Position numbers and translations under genes: made by a program
Shown here: piece after piece, positions 44,030 through 54,839 of the stretch
Numbering within the stretch: position 1 is the stretch's first letter
Layout of the letters: the number at the start of each line of letters is the position of its first letter
Assembly (NCBI GenBank): GCA_020796225.1
Contig: CM036753.1
Span: 87,202,203-87,266,202, forward strand
Length of the DNA: 64,000 nucleotides
Reading direction: 5' to 3'
Source of the DNA: Arion vulgaris
Lineage: Eukaryota > Mollusca > Gastropoda > Stylommatophora > Arionidae
Notes under the pieces: model-generated
Told to the model about the DNA's origin: nothing
The model's database searches: none
Seen by the model: only the letters and a program-made list of their open reading frames with translations

Positions 44030-44580
44030 TTACTACATATACATATTCACATACACATCCATATGTACAGTATACACATCCACATATCGATATACAATCC
44101 ATACAGTATACATCACACACTATGTATACATCCATAGTACAGTATACACATCACACACATATATGTATAAGTAAAACATCACATACAAGAAACACATTTT
44201 CAATGTAGTACACATCCACGTATATGTAAATATACACATCACTATGTACAAGTATACAGATATCACATAGTACAACACATCACACGTATGTACAAGTACA
44301 ATCATACCATGTACAGTATCCATCCACACATATGTACAGTTACATATCCATTTTATATAGTATATACATACGAGTATACACATCCACACACATAATGTAC
44401 GATATACACACACATATACCAGTGTCATCAGACATATATGATACACATCCACTATTACATACACACACCATATATACAAGTATACACATCCACACATATG
44501 CGAACAAGTATACACGTCCCCACACATATGTACGAGCATATACATACACACATATGTACACGCTCACATATACGTTGCAT
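44030..44580. repeat. CA/TA-rich minisatellite
   Basis: Irregular units of about 24 bp around ATGTACAGTATACACATCCAC with many one-base losses in the first two thirds. Cys/Val/Tyr-rich minus frames and His/Thr-rich plus frames here are low-complexity artefacts. Confidence 0.88.
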
Positions 44581-44584
44581 TCAA

Positions 44585-45390
44585 CATTCTAGAACCTCGT
44601 TGAGAAGTTTCTTCTCCCCATTGATTTACCTGATCGGTTTGACACACCTCTATCTGGATGCCATCTCTACCTGTGTACCGACTCTAAACACACATTTTAA
44701 ATAAGTACACCCCACCACCACCCACTTTTTTTTACACAATCTTTACCTGAGGCTGCTTCACATGCCAGCTTTCTGTTCTCACCTGCTATTTCTGGAACGC
44801 TTAAAACTGTTCCTATTACCGCTAGTCTCTTTCAGCTGCTCAACTCTGACCTTTCATTTTCCCATTTCTATTATAACACAATAACAGCTACCATTTTCTT
44901 TCCTGTTTCTCAATGTCGTTTTCTTTCAAAATCTACGCTCATCTTCCATTCTTTGTTAATCTCAGTTTAATGTCTTTGATTTGTTTCCGTCCGAGATCAA
45001 GACAGATTGTTCTATATTTTAATATAGTAAAACAAATTAGGGAAACAAATTGATGTTTTAATCTACCTGAGTTATTAGTCTCTTTTATTGTTTTTGATGT
45101 AGTTCATAACGACGTCTGTTTTAGCCGCAAGAACATACGCATCATCATTATCCCAACCAACATCATCCTTCCCACAAACTCCACACCGTTATTAACATCC
45201 TTGTCATTGTCAGCATCAAAGTAAGTATTTATACTGTACACGCAATTAGTGTGGTCATGATTTAAGTATACTTTTCAAATATCGCATTGATATATTAAAA
45301 ACACTACAAAAAAACTGTCGTTAATGCATGTGATATCTCTTTAAGGGGATGTAGAACAGAGGGTGGGGACATGTCCATCTAGAAATTAGT
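44585..45390. other. unassigned stretch
   Basis: Pyrimidine-rich 44700-44950, then AT-rich. No gene or element recognised. Confidence 0.45.
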
Positions 45391-45394
45391 AATC

Positions 45395-45545
45395 GCATGG
45401 CTAAGTGCAGTCGCCTCGAAACTGTTCAGGTTTGGAGTTTTTCATACCATCGACAGAAAAAACAAACTCCTAGACCTTACCGTGAATTGAACCCGGGTCT
45501 GCCGCATAGGAGCCGCGCTCTAATCTATTTGGCCAGACGCTTCAC
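45395..45545 (-). mobile_element. tRNA-like retroposon head (another SINE family)
   Basis: Minus strand: GAAGCGTCTGGCCAAATAGA, TTAGAGCGCGGCTCCTATGC, GGCAGACCCGGGTTCAATTC. TGGCC.A.TAG.TTAGAGC is A-box-like and GGGTTCAATTC is a good B box, with correct spacing. It continues with ACGGTAAGGTCTAGGAGTTTG. Only one copy here; whether it is a decayed tRNA gene or SINE cannot be told, but the long non-tRNA extension favours a SINE. Confidence 0.6.
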
Positions 45546-45714
45546 ACTTGTTGATCTATAAATGTACACACACATAGACTGTCGCCACACATAGTCTAGC
45601 TTGTCAATTTCCAGCAACATTTAATAGGCAGCTAACATTCTCACCACTAGTAATAACTGTTATAAGAAGGAGAAGATGGAAATATGTTGGGCATACCTTG
45701 AATATAGATAATCA

Positions 45715-45935
45715 AAAAATAATAAAAGCAGACATTGAAGTGGGAAGCAAAGGGTTCAAGAAAGAGAAGACGACCTAGCGTAACACTGACAAAAATTTTG
45801 CCGAGACAGGCAATGAATATCGGACTCGATTTCATGGAAGAGATTGAACGAGTTGCCCAGGACAGAGCAGTATGAATTACTTGCAGGCCCTATGTAACGT
45901 ATAACTGTACGAGAGAAATAAAATAATAATAACAT
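45715..45935 (+). mobile_element. LINE 3' end, same family as 33468-33630
   Basis: Reading WEAKGSRKRRRPSVTLTKIL, PRQAMNIGLDFMEEIERVA then QDRAV-stop and LQALC-like remains (TTGCAGGCCCTATGTAACGT), then AATAAAATAATAATAA tail. The nucleotide end GGCCCTATGTAACGTATAAC.GTACGAGAG is shared with the inverted copy at 33480-33515. Confidence 0.78.
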
Positions 45936-45939
45936 TCTC

Positions 45940-46105
45940 ATCCATAACTGTTATCCTTGCTGTCCATGACCTGGCGTCACTGCAAACGTTAGCGAAGTAA
46001 TCTAAATATCAAAGGTAATTGTAGTTGCTTAAAAACGTTTGAATGTCTCCGTATGTAGTCGTCCATATGTTCGTGTTTGCGTAAATTCGTCACTCCTGTT
46101 ATTCG
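45940..46105. other. unassigned stretch
   Basis: No feature recognised. Confidence 0.4.
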
Positions 46106-46107
46106 TT

Positions 46108-46208
46108 TGCTTGATAAAGGCCTTGTTGGTCGAAACGTTGCTGTACATTGTCCTTGTTTTTGTAATTTGTAAAACTACAGTACTTTGTTATTACGTGTTT
46201 CGCTATTC
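46108..46208 (+). repeat. dispersed repeat, paired with 50870-50968
   Basis: GATAAAGGCCTTGTTGGTCG, CTTGTTTTTGTAATTTGTAA and AACTACAGTACTTTGTTATT align collinearly with the copy at 50870 (ATAAAAGGCCTTTTGGG...TTTGTAAAACTACGTCACTTGG). Nature unknown; possibly the 3' part of a retroposon. Confidence 0.5.
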
Positions 46209-46339
46209 TAAATATCACCATCATTAGCAGTGATTACACAGTCCTAGGACTGTTGATCAAGTAGCAAGTAAATCTAACATATGTGTTCCGTGCCGTGTCT
46301 ACTGCAACACTCTTTAGACAAATATAAGAGCGAGCCTTG

Positions 46340-46562
46340 ATGTTCCTACATGCTTGACAATGAAGATGCTCACAGCACACTACTTTCGTCTCTTCCCATA
46401 TATTATCCTCTCGTCAGTGCTACGGAGATCATGCACCGACTCTGAAAACTTCCTTTACAAAATGAGATCGGTACACACATGGTTATTCACCGAAGTGCAC
46501 TGATGACGGCATAATCAATCTTCATTCAATCAATTACTCAATCCCACAGTCAATCATTACCT
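46340..46562 (+). mobile_element. SINE-D copy, 5'-degraded
   Basis: GTGCTACGGAGATCATGCAC, AATGAGATCGGTACACACAT, GGTTATTCACCGAAGTGCAC then TGATGACGGC and a CAATCA-rich tail. Matches the 3' half of 20020-20330. Confidence 0.75.
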
Positions 46563-46564
46563 TT

Positions 46565-47105
46565 TAATATTTTCTACAAAGAATATTTTTAATGTTATGC
46601 AATCGTTCTACTAATGGTGCGTTCTCTATTTTCAATAGTTTAAATTGATTGCATATGTTTAGTTCCTTTTAACTGTTTACTCTAGATTTTTTTACTTTGA
46701 AATAATTTTCATTTCCATTAGTTTCAATTTGTCTGGTCAACCTCTTAAAGATGTTTTAGTCTATTTTATTCAAGTTCTTCTTCTCTTTCTTCGTTTTCAG
46801 TTTTATGCGATCATTATTCATTTAAAATTGGAATTCCTGATTCTCTGATTAGTATGTTGTATGTTTAAATATTTCAGCTACATCATATAGTTTATCTTCC
46901 AAGGTGGTGGATGTAGGATACATTCTTTTTTCTGAGATATTCCTGTAGCTTTTCTGCAATTATACCTGTTAGTTCGTAGTGACATTAGCTATATATATAT
47001 ATATATATACCTTGCAATTGGTGTGCAAAGGGTGTATTTAATTTTCAGAAACAATGGTTTCCTGGCCAAAATGTCACATACAAAACCGAGGAAACGTGGA
47101 AATAT
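46565..47105. other. unassigned AT-rich stretch with (TA)n
   Basis: (TA)10 at about 46990-47010. No other structure seen. Confidence 0.5.
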
Positions 47106-47109
47106 CAAA

Positions 47110-47502
47110 GACTGCAGGAAGTCCATACAAAAGGCATACTCGAGGGCAATTGTCAGAACTCTTGGCATACACTGAACGTTGGGAGGTACAAAAGACGTAC
47201 TCGAGGGCAATTGTCAGAACTCTTGGCATACACTGAACGTTGGAAGGTACAAAAGGCATACTCGAGGACAATTGTCAGAACTCTTGGCATACACTGAACG
47301 TTGGAAGGTACAAAAGACATACTCGAGGGCAATTGTCAGAACTCTTGGCATACACTGAACGTTGGAAGGCACACAAGGCATACTCGAGGACAATTGTCAG
47401 AACTCTTGGCATACACTGAACGTTGGAAGGTACAAAAGACATACTCGAGGACAATTGTCAGAACTCTTGGCATACACTGAACGTTGGAAGGCACACACGG
47501 AA
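47110..47502. repeat. 61-bp tandem array, about 6.5 copies
   Basis: Unit GTACAAAAGACATACTCGAG + GGCAATTGTCAGAACTCTTG + GCATACACTGAACGTTGGAAG. CTTGGCATAC recurs at 47161, 47222 and so on, 61 apart. Copies alternate between GTACAAAAGACAT, GTACAAAAGGCAT and GCACACAAGGCAT starts, and GAGGGCA/GAGGACA. Each has an XhoI-like CTCGAG. Confidence 0.95.
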
Positions 47503-47639
47503 TAGAGGAAAGAAGAAGAAAGAAGTGTTTCATTTTGTTGTGTCCGGTTTTGAGGCGAAGTTTGACTACCTGGTCTATTCTGGACAGTTGGTAATATCCT
47601 TCTTCTGCTTTACGTTTGTCCTGGTTTATTGTTAACTTT

Positions 47640-48870
47640 ACAATGTGTTGACCTTGGATGATAGTTTGGGCTTACGTGTAACAATTGTACTCCTTCTTTG
47701 GCAAGTCTATCAGCTTTTTCGTATACCCTAATGTTGCACTCTGATGGTATTCACTGAATAACCACTCTCTGGAAGTTACGATACTTTCTCCCTAGAGTTT
47801 CCTTCAGAACATTCAGTTTGGTGCTCTTCTGATATTTCAGTGCATCTATATCGGACACTGCATCCGTCATGGTCACTAGTCTCCCATACATCTTGTTTTG
47901 TTTGTATGAGATTTCCTACTGCAGCCTTGAGAGTTTCCATTTGTGCCCTGAAATTGTGTGAGAACGTTCCCTTGTCTACGAACAAGGATAACTCCTCCCC
48001 ATTGTTAAGTATGTTTGTTACTTCCCCATTTACCAGTACTGATGGCATTTGTAGATGAGTAATCTGTACGTGTAGGCATGTTTCCAAAGGTTAGATGGGT
48101 AATTGGTATCTACGTACTTTTCTGTTGTATACATTCTTTCTGGATCAGAGTTTCTTTTGTTCATTCAATCTATTATTTTAGTATAGTTAGTATGCGCGTT
48201 AATGGAGGGTTGGTATAGATTAGTTGTATGGATCTTGTCTTTAGTTGTGCAAGTAATTGGGTTTTTCTGTATCATTTTCTTAGAATTTATCGTGAAGTTA
48301 CTTCTCTTTATCCTACCATTTCCATAGTTATTAATTCTTAGGTACATAGGGTAGGTCAGCAGTCTCATGTATATCTCCGCTTGATGTACTACTTTCTTGC
48401 TTTTTTTTATCCTTCATAGACTGACGGTCTGACATTATTTGCAATGTCTCAATGGAACGGATTTTATGGTTCTAATGATGATGCGCTTGCCTAGGTTTTG
48501 TGTTTTACTTATTTTGTCAAACTGTGATTTGCATGCTGGGGCCCAGGTTGTGATTCCATACTCGAGTAGTAGACTGACTCTCATTGAATATAGTCTTTTC
48601 AAAATATTACATTCTGTGTACCAGTTGATTTCTGCCAACTTTTTTTTGTCATGTCTATTCGGTGTTTATCTCTTTTCTTAGCTTTATCTACCTGCTTTGT
48701 CTCTGCCAGTCTGAGGTTTATTTCAATATCCAGGTAGGTTAGGTTGTTTCTGGGGAAAGTATGTGAAATTTTATTGTTAGTGTTGCTGTTTGTTTCTTGA
48801 TAAATATACTGATGATTGTGTAGATGGTTTTCTACTCGTTGATGTTTAGCAACTATCTATTTTTCCAGTT
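47640..48870 (-). mobile_element. RNase-H LINE, RT C-terminus plus RNase H, broken
   Basis: Largest RNase-H LINE piece in the window. From high to low coordinates: YLDIEINLRLAETKQVDKAK (48690-48750, the 'TYLG...D..L.W..QI.KAK' segment), SLLLEYGITTWAPACKSQFD and KISKTQNLGKRIIIRTIKS (48435-48600, end of RT), a degraded linker, ELSLFVDKGTFSHNFRAQME with TLKAAVGNLI (47830-48000, RNase H start; 'NYRAE.EAL' helix), and IPSECNIRVYEKADRLAKEG (47680-47740, RNase H end). The catalytic acidic residues are not all visible, and several frameshifts separate the parts. Non-functional, but the domain order RT-RNase H is clear and fits I/Jockey-group LINEs. Confidence 0.82.
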
Positions 48871-48952
48871 TTATAACTTTGTTAGTGTATTTTACAACTG
48901 TAGTTTGTAACTGCTATTGGCACTTCTATTTTCCACAGTATCATGCCATATA

Positions 48953-49210
48953 GTCTTCTTCTTCTTCTTTGCGTTCGTTCTTTACAACCAATTTTAATCA
49001 CTCTTTGTGATATGTGTAATCTTTGCCAAGAAAGTGTATACATTGCACATTGGTTTGGAAGGCCCCTAAACGCACAGACGTCTACACGTTTAGGACATGT
49101 GCATCCGATTTCAGCCAAACCTCCTTAGCCGCCTCTTACGACATGCGTGGCAGGTAACAGTGATTCTATTCTTTACACCCCAAATTTGGGCCCCGGTAAG
49201 CACTCGGGTG
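48953..49210 (-). mobile_element. SINE-C copy with 11-bp TSD
   Basis: Reverse orientation: starts TCTTCTTCTTCTTCTTTGCG (AAG tail), contains ACTCTTTGTGATATG, CTAAACGCACAGACGTCTAC..CGTTTAGG, CCTCTTACGACATGCGTGG and ends GGGCCCCGGTAAGCACTCGG. Flanks CATGCCATATA (48942-48952) and CATGTCATATA (49211-49221) form an 11-bp TSD with one mismatch. This supports retroposition. The 61-78 codon frames within are not genes. Confidence 0.88.
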
Positions 49211-49224
49211 CATGTCATATACGT

Positions 49225-49880
49225 ATATTGCGGAATGTAACTTTTGAAGAATTGTCCTACATAATAATGTTTAGAAAAATATTCATCTTTAAATAAACTT
49301 ACAATTCCTTCTATGAATGCATAATTTTCATTTCAAAAAACAGTTTAACATAGCTTTGCTTATTAAAGTTACCATCTCTCTTTAATCATTTACTGTGCAA
49401 ATGTGTTTTTTTTTACATTGAAGATATGCTTGTTGGTTTGAATATTGACATGATTCCGTTTTAGTTTAGTTTAATTCTCGTTGCTAATCATTTCCGAGCA
49501 ATGTTAGCGCTTGATTTATTTCAATTTCCCCCCTCTTGTTCTTACAAAGATAAATCCCAGTTTCGTAGCTGATCTCTTGAAACACATTTCTGAGTTGCTG
49601 TTGTGTTGTTCTCTGAACCATGGTTAACCTAATCTGATTTTAAACGTCATGCATAATCCTTAGCAGCTCATTAACTGGTAATAAAGTTGTGCTGAATTTT
49701 GAAATGCACATCAATTCTTGTTTTTATATGCATGCGTGTTTTTCATACGTTTTGATAGAAACCGGAAACAGTAAACTCATTTTTAATATTTATAATATAC
49801 TTGAGTTATTATTTTATTTAGCAGAAATTAAATTCACAAAAAATATTGTTGATTTTTACCTGACTAGTTCAATCTCTCCA
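49225..49880. other. mostly unassigned; possible LINE tail at 49455-49600
   Basis: On the minus strand, GAATTAAACTAAACTAAAAC (about 49458-49477) resembles the (CTAAA)n tail of the RNase-H LINE at 40018, preceded by ...GCTCGGAAATGATTAGC. Without a coding signature it is only a hint. The rest is AT-rich. Confidence 0.4.
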
Positions 49881-49884
49881 CAAT

Positions 49885-50472
49885 ATTATTTTTCTTATAT
49901 TGAGAAATTTCCGATACGCTCTATTGCATTTCATGTGCGAACTTGAAGGAGAATATAGTTTGTTTAATATTATTTTTCTTATATTGAGAAATTTCCGATA
50001 CGCTCTATTGCATTTCACGTGCGTACTTGAAGGAGAATATAGTTTCTTTAATATTATTTTTCTTATATTGAGAAATTTCCGATACGCTCTATTGCATTTC
50101 ACGTGCGTACTTGAAGGAGAATATAGTTTCTTTAATATTATTTTTCTTATATTGAGAAATTTCCGATACGCTCTATTGCATTTCACGTGCGTACTTGAAG
50201 GAGAATATAGTTTGTTTAATATTATTTTTCTTATATTGAGAAATTTCCGATACGCTCTATTGCATTTCATGTGCGAACTTGAAGGAGAATATAGTTTGTT
50301 TAATATTATTTTTCTTATATTGAGAAATTTCCGATACGCTCTATTGCATTTCACGTGCGTACTTGAAGGAGAATATAGTTTCTTTAATATTATTTTTCTT
50401 ATATTGAGAAATTTCCGATACGCTCTATTGCATTTCACGTGCGTACTTGAAGGAGAATATAGTTTCTTTAAG
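49885..50472. repeat. 84-bp tandem array, seven copies, higher-order
   Basis: Units start at 49885, 49969, 50053, 50137, 50221, 50305 and 50389. Almost identical apart from two linked sites: CATGTGCGAAC versus CACGTGCGTAC and GTTTGTTTAAT versus GTTTCTTTAAT. The order of types is A-B-B-B'-A-B-B, i.e. a repeat of four. Both strands are stop-free in one phase (28 codons per unit), so the 189- and 197-residue frames are artefacts. Confidence 0.97.
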
Positions 50473-50474
50473 GA

Positions 50475-50868
50475 TTTTGTATTATTGCGTTGAAGTGTTA
50501 TTTTTAGAGTGATAGTCGTTAAACAATACTCATCTATCGGATGGCGTAATATATAATAAGGAAGTGTATGTATAAAGAAAGAAAAATAAATTAGTAAAGT
50601 TTGAGACTAATGAAAAGAAGCTAAGACCGATTGACTAATCGACAGGACATACAACCATTTATTGTAATCGGAGATATACTTGTTAGAATCAACACAGTAG
50701 AGGAAGATATTGAGTTATACATTGATAATGACAACGATGAGAGAGTAATGTACGAAGTGAATCACTTTTAACGTGAGAAAGAGGTATGCATTTTGTCGAC
50801 ATCTCTTGTCTCGGTCCATCTAAATTCAGTGGCAAGACAAGTCAAGACAACTTGAGACACCCAGGGGC
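50475..50868. other. unassigned stretch
   Basis: No element or supported gene recognised. Confidence 0.45.
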
Positions 50869-50869
50869 A

Positions 50870-50968
50870 GTAATAAAAGGCCTTTTGGGAAAAAAAATTA
50901 TTTCTGTGTCTAGTTTTTGTGTTTTGTAAAACTACGTCACTTGGATTTTACGTTTTCCTTTTGGATGA
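50870..50968 (+). repeat. dispersed repeat, paired with 46108-46208
   Basis: ATAAAAGGCCTTTTGGGAAA, AGTTTTTGTGTTTTGTAAAA and CTACGTCACTTGGATTTTAC are collinear with the 46108 copy. Confidence 0.5.
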
Positions 50969-51164
50969 CAAGGGTGGCGCCGTACGTACCTCGCTGTGCT
51001 TCTCACTTCACAAAGCTCGTTTCTCGTAACCGTTCTTTTACCCGTTGGATCGTGGTTTTCATGTGGTGCACATTTGATTTTATCCGTGACGCCTGCCGAT
51101 TCTAGTCGTCACATACTTGGTATGCATACTCTTACTTTCAGATTTGCTTATGATACTATGACAA

Positions 51165-51402
51165 ATGGGACGTGGGGAAGAACATACTGAGTGATGACAG
51201 TTTTAACTTTTACTTGATAACAAATATGACATGGGAATGCACATACTGAGTGATGACAGTTTTAACTTTTACTTGATAACAAATATGACATGGGAATGCA
51301 CATACTGAGTGATGACAGTTTTAACTTTTACTTGATAACAAATATGACATGGGAATGCACATACTGAGTGATGACGGTGTTGACTCTCTCCTGGTAACAA
51401 AT
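51165..51402. repeat. 59-bp tandem array, four copies
   Basis: GGGAATGCACATACTGAGTG + ATGACAGTTTTAACTTTTAC + TTGATAACAAATATGACAT; GTGATGACAG at 51191 and 51250. First and last copies are diverged (ACGTGGGGAAG; GACGGTGTTGACTC). Confidence 0.95.
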
Positions 51403-51404
51403 GA

Positions 51405-51905
51405 AATAATAATATACGTTAGATTAGTTGTTTAAGAAATTGCAGACAAAAATGTTATTTCAACACCAACTTTCGATTGACATTACTTCTCTTGTAATCT
51501 TTAGCTCTATCTAAACTAAAACATTATACGTAATGTACATATTTGTTTGATTACTTCATTTGTTTACATTTTCTCTGGTTGCAAGTCTCATATTTTATTA
51601 TGTTTGTCTTAATTTATAATGTTTCTTTATTTAGCAAGAAACTGTGTTTTCAGTATGTGTATTCTATCCACAACAAAAATGTATCTTAGAACGACACTGC
51701 TAATTTGACGTTAACGATCATTCTCTTTTCATGTTGTTTTTACGTTTTCCAAGAAATTCGATTTGTATTTGTAAAGAAACGGGTAGTCTAGATAATATAT
51801 TTATTTTGTTATGAGTACAGATAAGTTCTTTGTATTATTCATGGCTTTTCTTTTTCTTTAAAAAAAAAATCGATATTAATATTATATCGATTTGTTTGTC
51901 TAATT
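51405..51905. other. unassigned AT-rich stretch
   Basis: No feature recognised. Confidence 0.5.
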
Positions 51906-51907
51906 AC

Positions 51908-52516
51908 ATATTCCTAGCTAGTGTGTATCTTCTAGTTTGTAATAGCTAGTGTGTATCTTCTAGCTTGTAATGGCTAGTGTGTATCTTCTAGCTTGTAATG
52001 ACTAGTGTGTATCTTCTAGCTTGTAATAGCTAGTGTGTATCTTTTAGCTTGTAATAGCTAGTATGTATCTTCTAGCTTGTAATAGCTAGTGTGTATCTTC
52101 TAGCTTGTAATAGCTAGTGTGTATCTTCTAGCTTGTAATGACTAGTGTGTATCTTCTAGCTTGTAATAGCTAGTGTGTATCTTCTAGCTTGTAATAGCTA
52201 GTGTGTATCTTCTAGCTTGTAATGGCTAGTGTGTATCTTCTAGCTTGTAATAGCTAGTGTGTATCTTCTAGCTTGTAATAGCTAGTGTGTATCTTCTAGC
52301 TTGTAATGGCTAGTGTGTATCTTCTAGCTTGTAATGGCTAGTGTGTATCTTCTAGCTTGTAATAGCTAGTGTGTATCTTCTAGCTTGTAATAGCTAGTGT
52401 GTATTTTCTAGCTTGTAATGGCTAGTGTGTATCTTCTAGCTTGTAATGGCTAGTGTGTATCTTCTAGCTTGTAATGGCTAGTGTGTATCTTCCAGCTTGT
52501 AATGGCTAGTGTGTAT
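51908..52516. repeat. 28-bp tandem array, about 21 copies
   Basis: Unit CTAGTGTGTATCTTCTAGCT + TGTAATAG. The sole frequent variants are AATAG / AATGG / AATGA before CTAGTG. CTAG occurs twice per unit. Confidence 0.97.
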
Positions 52517-52519
52517 GAT

Positions 52520-52932
52520 AGAATGATCCTATGTGATATCTCTAATTAAGATATTTTGTTAATGTTCTGCCCAGCATAACATATTTTTTAGTTCAAAATT
52601 TCATCACATTCATTATGTTTATTGATGTGCAACTACATTTATTATTTTACTTAATGTGCGGACGCAGTCTTGCAATAAAAAAAACAAATAAGAGAATATG
52701 TGCTTTAAATGCACAACATTAAGTGTTCATCAGTCGTTAAATGCCTCCTTTATATTCTGAGACTGAGCCCGAATTTCATAGGTCGTCCACGAGAACACCT
52801 TCACAAGCACTGCACGACACTCACCTTTTTCAATCGTCTTGCATAAGTTCCATCATCTGCTTGAGGATCAACACTATGAATTTACGCTTACTTGTGATCC
52901 GCTTTGGCATTTATGAGGTTTTTGAGAATACT
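52520..52932. other. unassigned AT-rich stretch
   Basis: A 77-codon plus frame at 52741 has no recognisable domain and its 3' end runs into SINE-C. Confidence 0.45.
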
Positions 52933-52934
52933 TT

Positions 52935-53190
52935 TTCTTTCTTCTTTGCGTTCGTTCTTCACGATCAATTTTAATCACTCTTTGTGATATGTTTGATCTT
53001 TGCCAAAAACGTGTATACGTTGCACATTGCTTTGGTAGGCCCCTAAACGCATAGGCTTCTACACGTTTAGGACATGTGCATCCGATTTCAGCCAAACCTC
53101 CTTAGTCGCCTCTTACGACATGCGTGGCAGGTAACAGTGGTTCTATTCTTTACACCCCAAATTTGGGCCCCAGTAACCACTCGGGTGTTT
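52935..53190 (-). mobile_element. SINE-C copy
   Basis: TTCTTTCTTCTTTGCGTTCG at the tail side, ATCACTCTTTGTGATATG, CTAAACGCATAGGCTTCTAC..CGTTTAGG, CTCTTACGACATGCGTGGC and GGGCCCCAGTAACCACTCGG. Over 90% similar by eye to the 48953 copy. Confidence 0.85.
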
Positions 53191-53194
53191 GTGA

Positions 53195-53508
53195 ACACAT
53201 ATTTTAAATTACAATTTAATTCAACAGACCAGTATGTTCACACACGATGAATTGGCGGGTGGTGGAGACAAACATATGATGCACAATGTTTACTCACGTC
53301 ACGTTGAGAAAAGTTTAAACTTATATTTGTGTTATAGAAATTGACATCACAGTAGTTTTATTTTTATTTCGATTTTTGTTGCTGGTTATATTAGAGTGTT
53401 GGTTACTTGAGTTCCAGTGAACTGAGAATCTACTGTACTCAGCAACATTGATAATTTAAGTTATAAATACCATTATGCAATATGACTTTTTAATTATAGC
53501 ATACATTT
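53195..53508. other. unassigned AT-rich stretch
   Basis: Nothing recognised. Confidence 0.45.
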
Positions 53509-53510
53509 AG

Positions 53511-53740
53511 GGTCTTTGTGACAAAGTGTTCAAACCATTTGCCTTGAGTTCTGAATATCCTGAGTTCAAATCCGCATTCTTCGATTCACTAGTGTATTTT
53601 TTAATGGAGCTACTTAGGATTATTGCTGGAGCTACGGAATTTATGCTTGTGCAATACGCTCATGAGGGGGTGTACACTTTCTGTGGAAATGCACCGAGTA
53701 GTGTGGGAAAACCCGAGGGAATGAAGTTAATCCATCTTTT
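53511..53740 (+). mobile_element. SINE-A copy 5, decayed
   Basis: TTTGTGACAAAGTGTTCAAACCATTTGCC (damaged A box), GAGTTCAAATCCGC (B box), GATTCACTAGTGTATTTTT, GGAGCTACGGAATTTATGC and GGGAAAACCCGAGGGAATGAA. Its 3' end runs into the T-run of an inverted SINE-B. Confidence 0.85.
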
Positions 53741-53741
53741 T

Positions 53742-53942
53742 TTTTTTTACCGATCCAGAAGCACTTGAGCTTTCAGCTCTTCGGCTCGGTGCCGTGGACA
53801 TCGTAACCCTTCGGTTCGGTGCCACGAATATCGTGAATCTGGTGAACCTGTGGCTTTTCTGCCAGCCACGGAATTGAACCCGCACTCACAGGAGCTTGTC
53901 ACCCGTAGTCCAACGCGCTACGAACACGCTGGGCAGACGGGC
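53742..53942 (-). mobile_element. SINE-B copy inserted at the 3' end of SINE-A
   Basis: Tail (T)11 at 53738-53749, CCGATCCAGAAGCACTTGAG, CCTTCGGTTCGGTGCCACGA, CTTTTCTGCCAGCCACGGAA and CCAACGCGCTACGAACACGC to TGGGCAGACGGG. A clear TSD was not found. Confidence 0.9.
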
Positions 53943-53944
53943 GA

Positions 53945-54600
53945 TCCTTTATCTTAAAAACCGTTTGTTCATAAACGTATCTGTTTATGTTTCCATCGAT
54001 ATTTCCTTCATGCGTTTTCCAATTTCTGTTTCCAATAAAAGAATATTATTACTGTTGTGTAATTGTTTTCCGCCCCTATCTCTGGTTACACACTCTGACG
54101 TCCGTATTCATATTATAAACAAGTTTGCTCATGATGGCAGAACTTGATGAATCTAGCGAAGAAAATATGTAATATACAGAGACAGGACCAGATGTGAGAA
54201 GCAAGGTCAAAGTAATAGTGCTGGTATGAGGAGATGGCAAGTAAGAAGGTGATAGAGAGGCATTTTCTAGAACAATAATTGGAATATACAGCGAGCACAT
54301 GTAATTGAAATAGCGTGGGGTGGTGATGTGTGTTGGACAGTGTTTCAAGGAGTAACGTTTCTGAAACTTTGAAATGAATTGGGGTGAGCAAAAGAAAACG
54401 AGGACAAGAAAACTAAAACAAAAAGAGAATAACGACTAAAATACGTCTGTAGGCAGAAGAAATAAAAATGAAGCTAAAACGAAAAGTACGTCACTAATAT
54501 GATAGTAATGAAGATAAAGTGGTTCTGAGAAACACTTAATACCTTCAGTTTGTTTTGTCTTTCTATCTGCGTGTAATTTATCTATCGAAATGAGACAAAT
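53945..54600. other. unassigned stretch
   Basis: Two overlapping minus frames (54076-54391, about 90 codons) lack known motifs. No element recognised. Confidence 0.4.
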
Positions 54601-54604
54601 ATAG

Positions 54605-54762
54605 AAAGTGAGAGAGAAAATTACAATTACACACGCATACAGAGATAGAGATAGAGAGAATTACACACATATACACACACACATGAAATACATACAACAC
54701 ACATATAGAGAGCGACAGATAAATTAACGTGCGATAGAGAGATAGAGAGAGAAATATATATA

Positions 54763-54811
<49 letters not shown>

Positions 54812-54820
54812 ATGTCTCGT
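54605..54820. repeat. GA, CA and (TA)n microsatellites
   Basis: GA-rich 54605-54660, ACACAC patch 54662-54700, GAGA 54735-54755 and (TA)n at 54757-54812. Confidence 0.92.
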
Positions 54821-54839
54821 GCGTGTATAGAGATGAAAG

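Noticed and set aside
49869..50493. 189- and 197-residue frames on opposite strands
   Set aside because: 84-bp tandem repeat that is stop-free in both directions.
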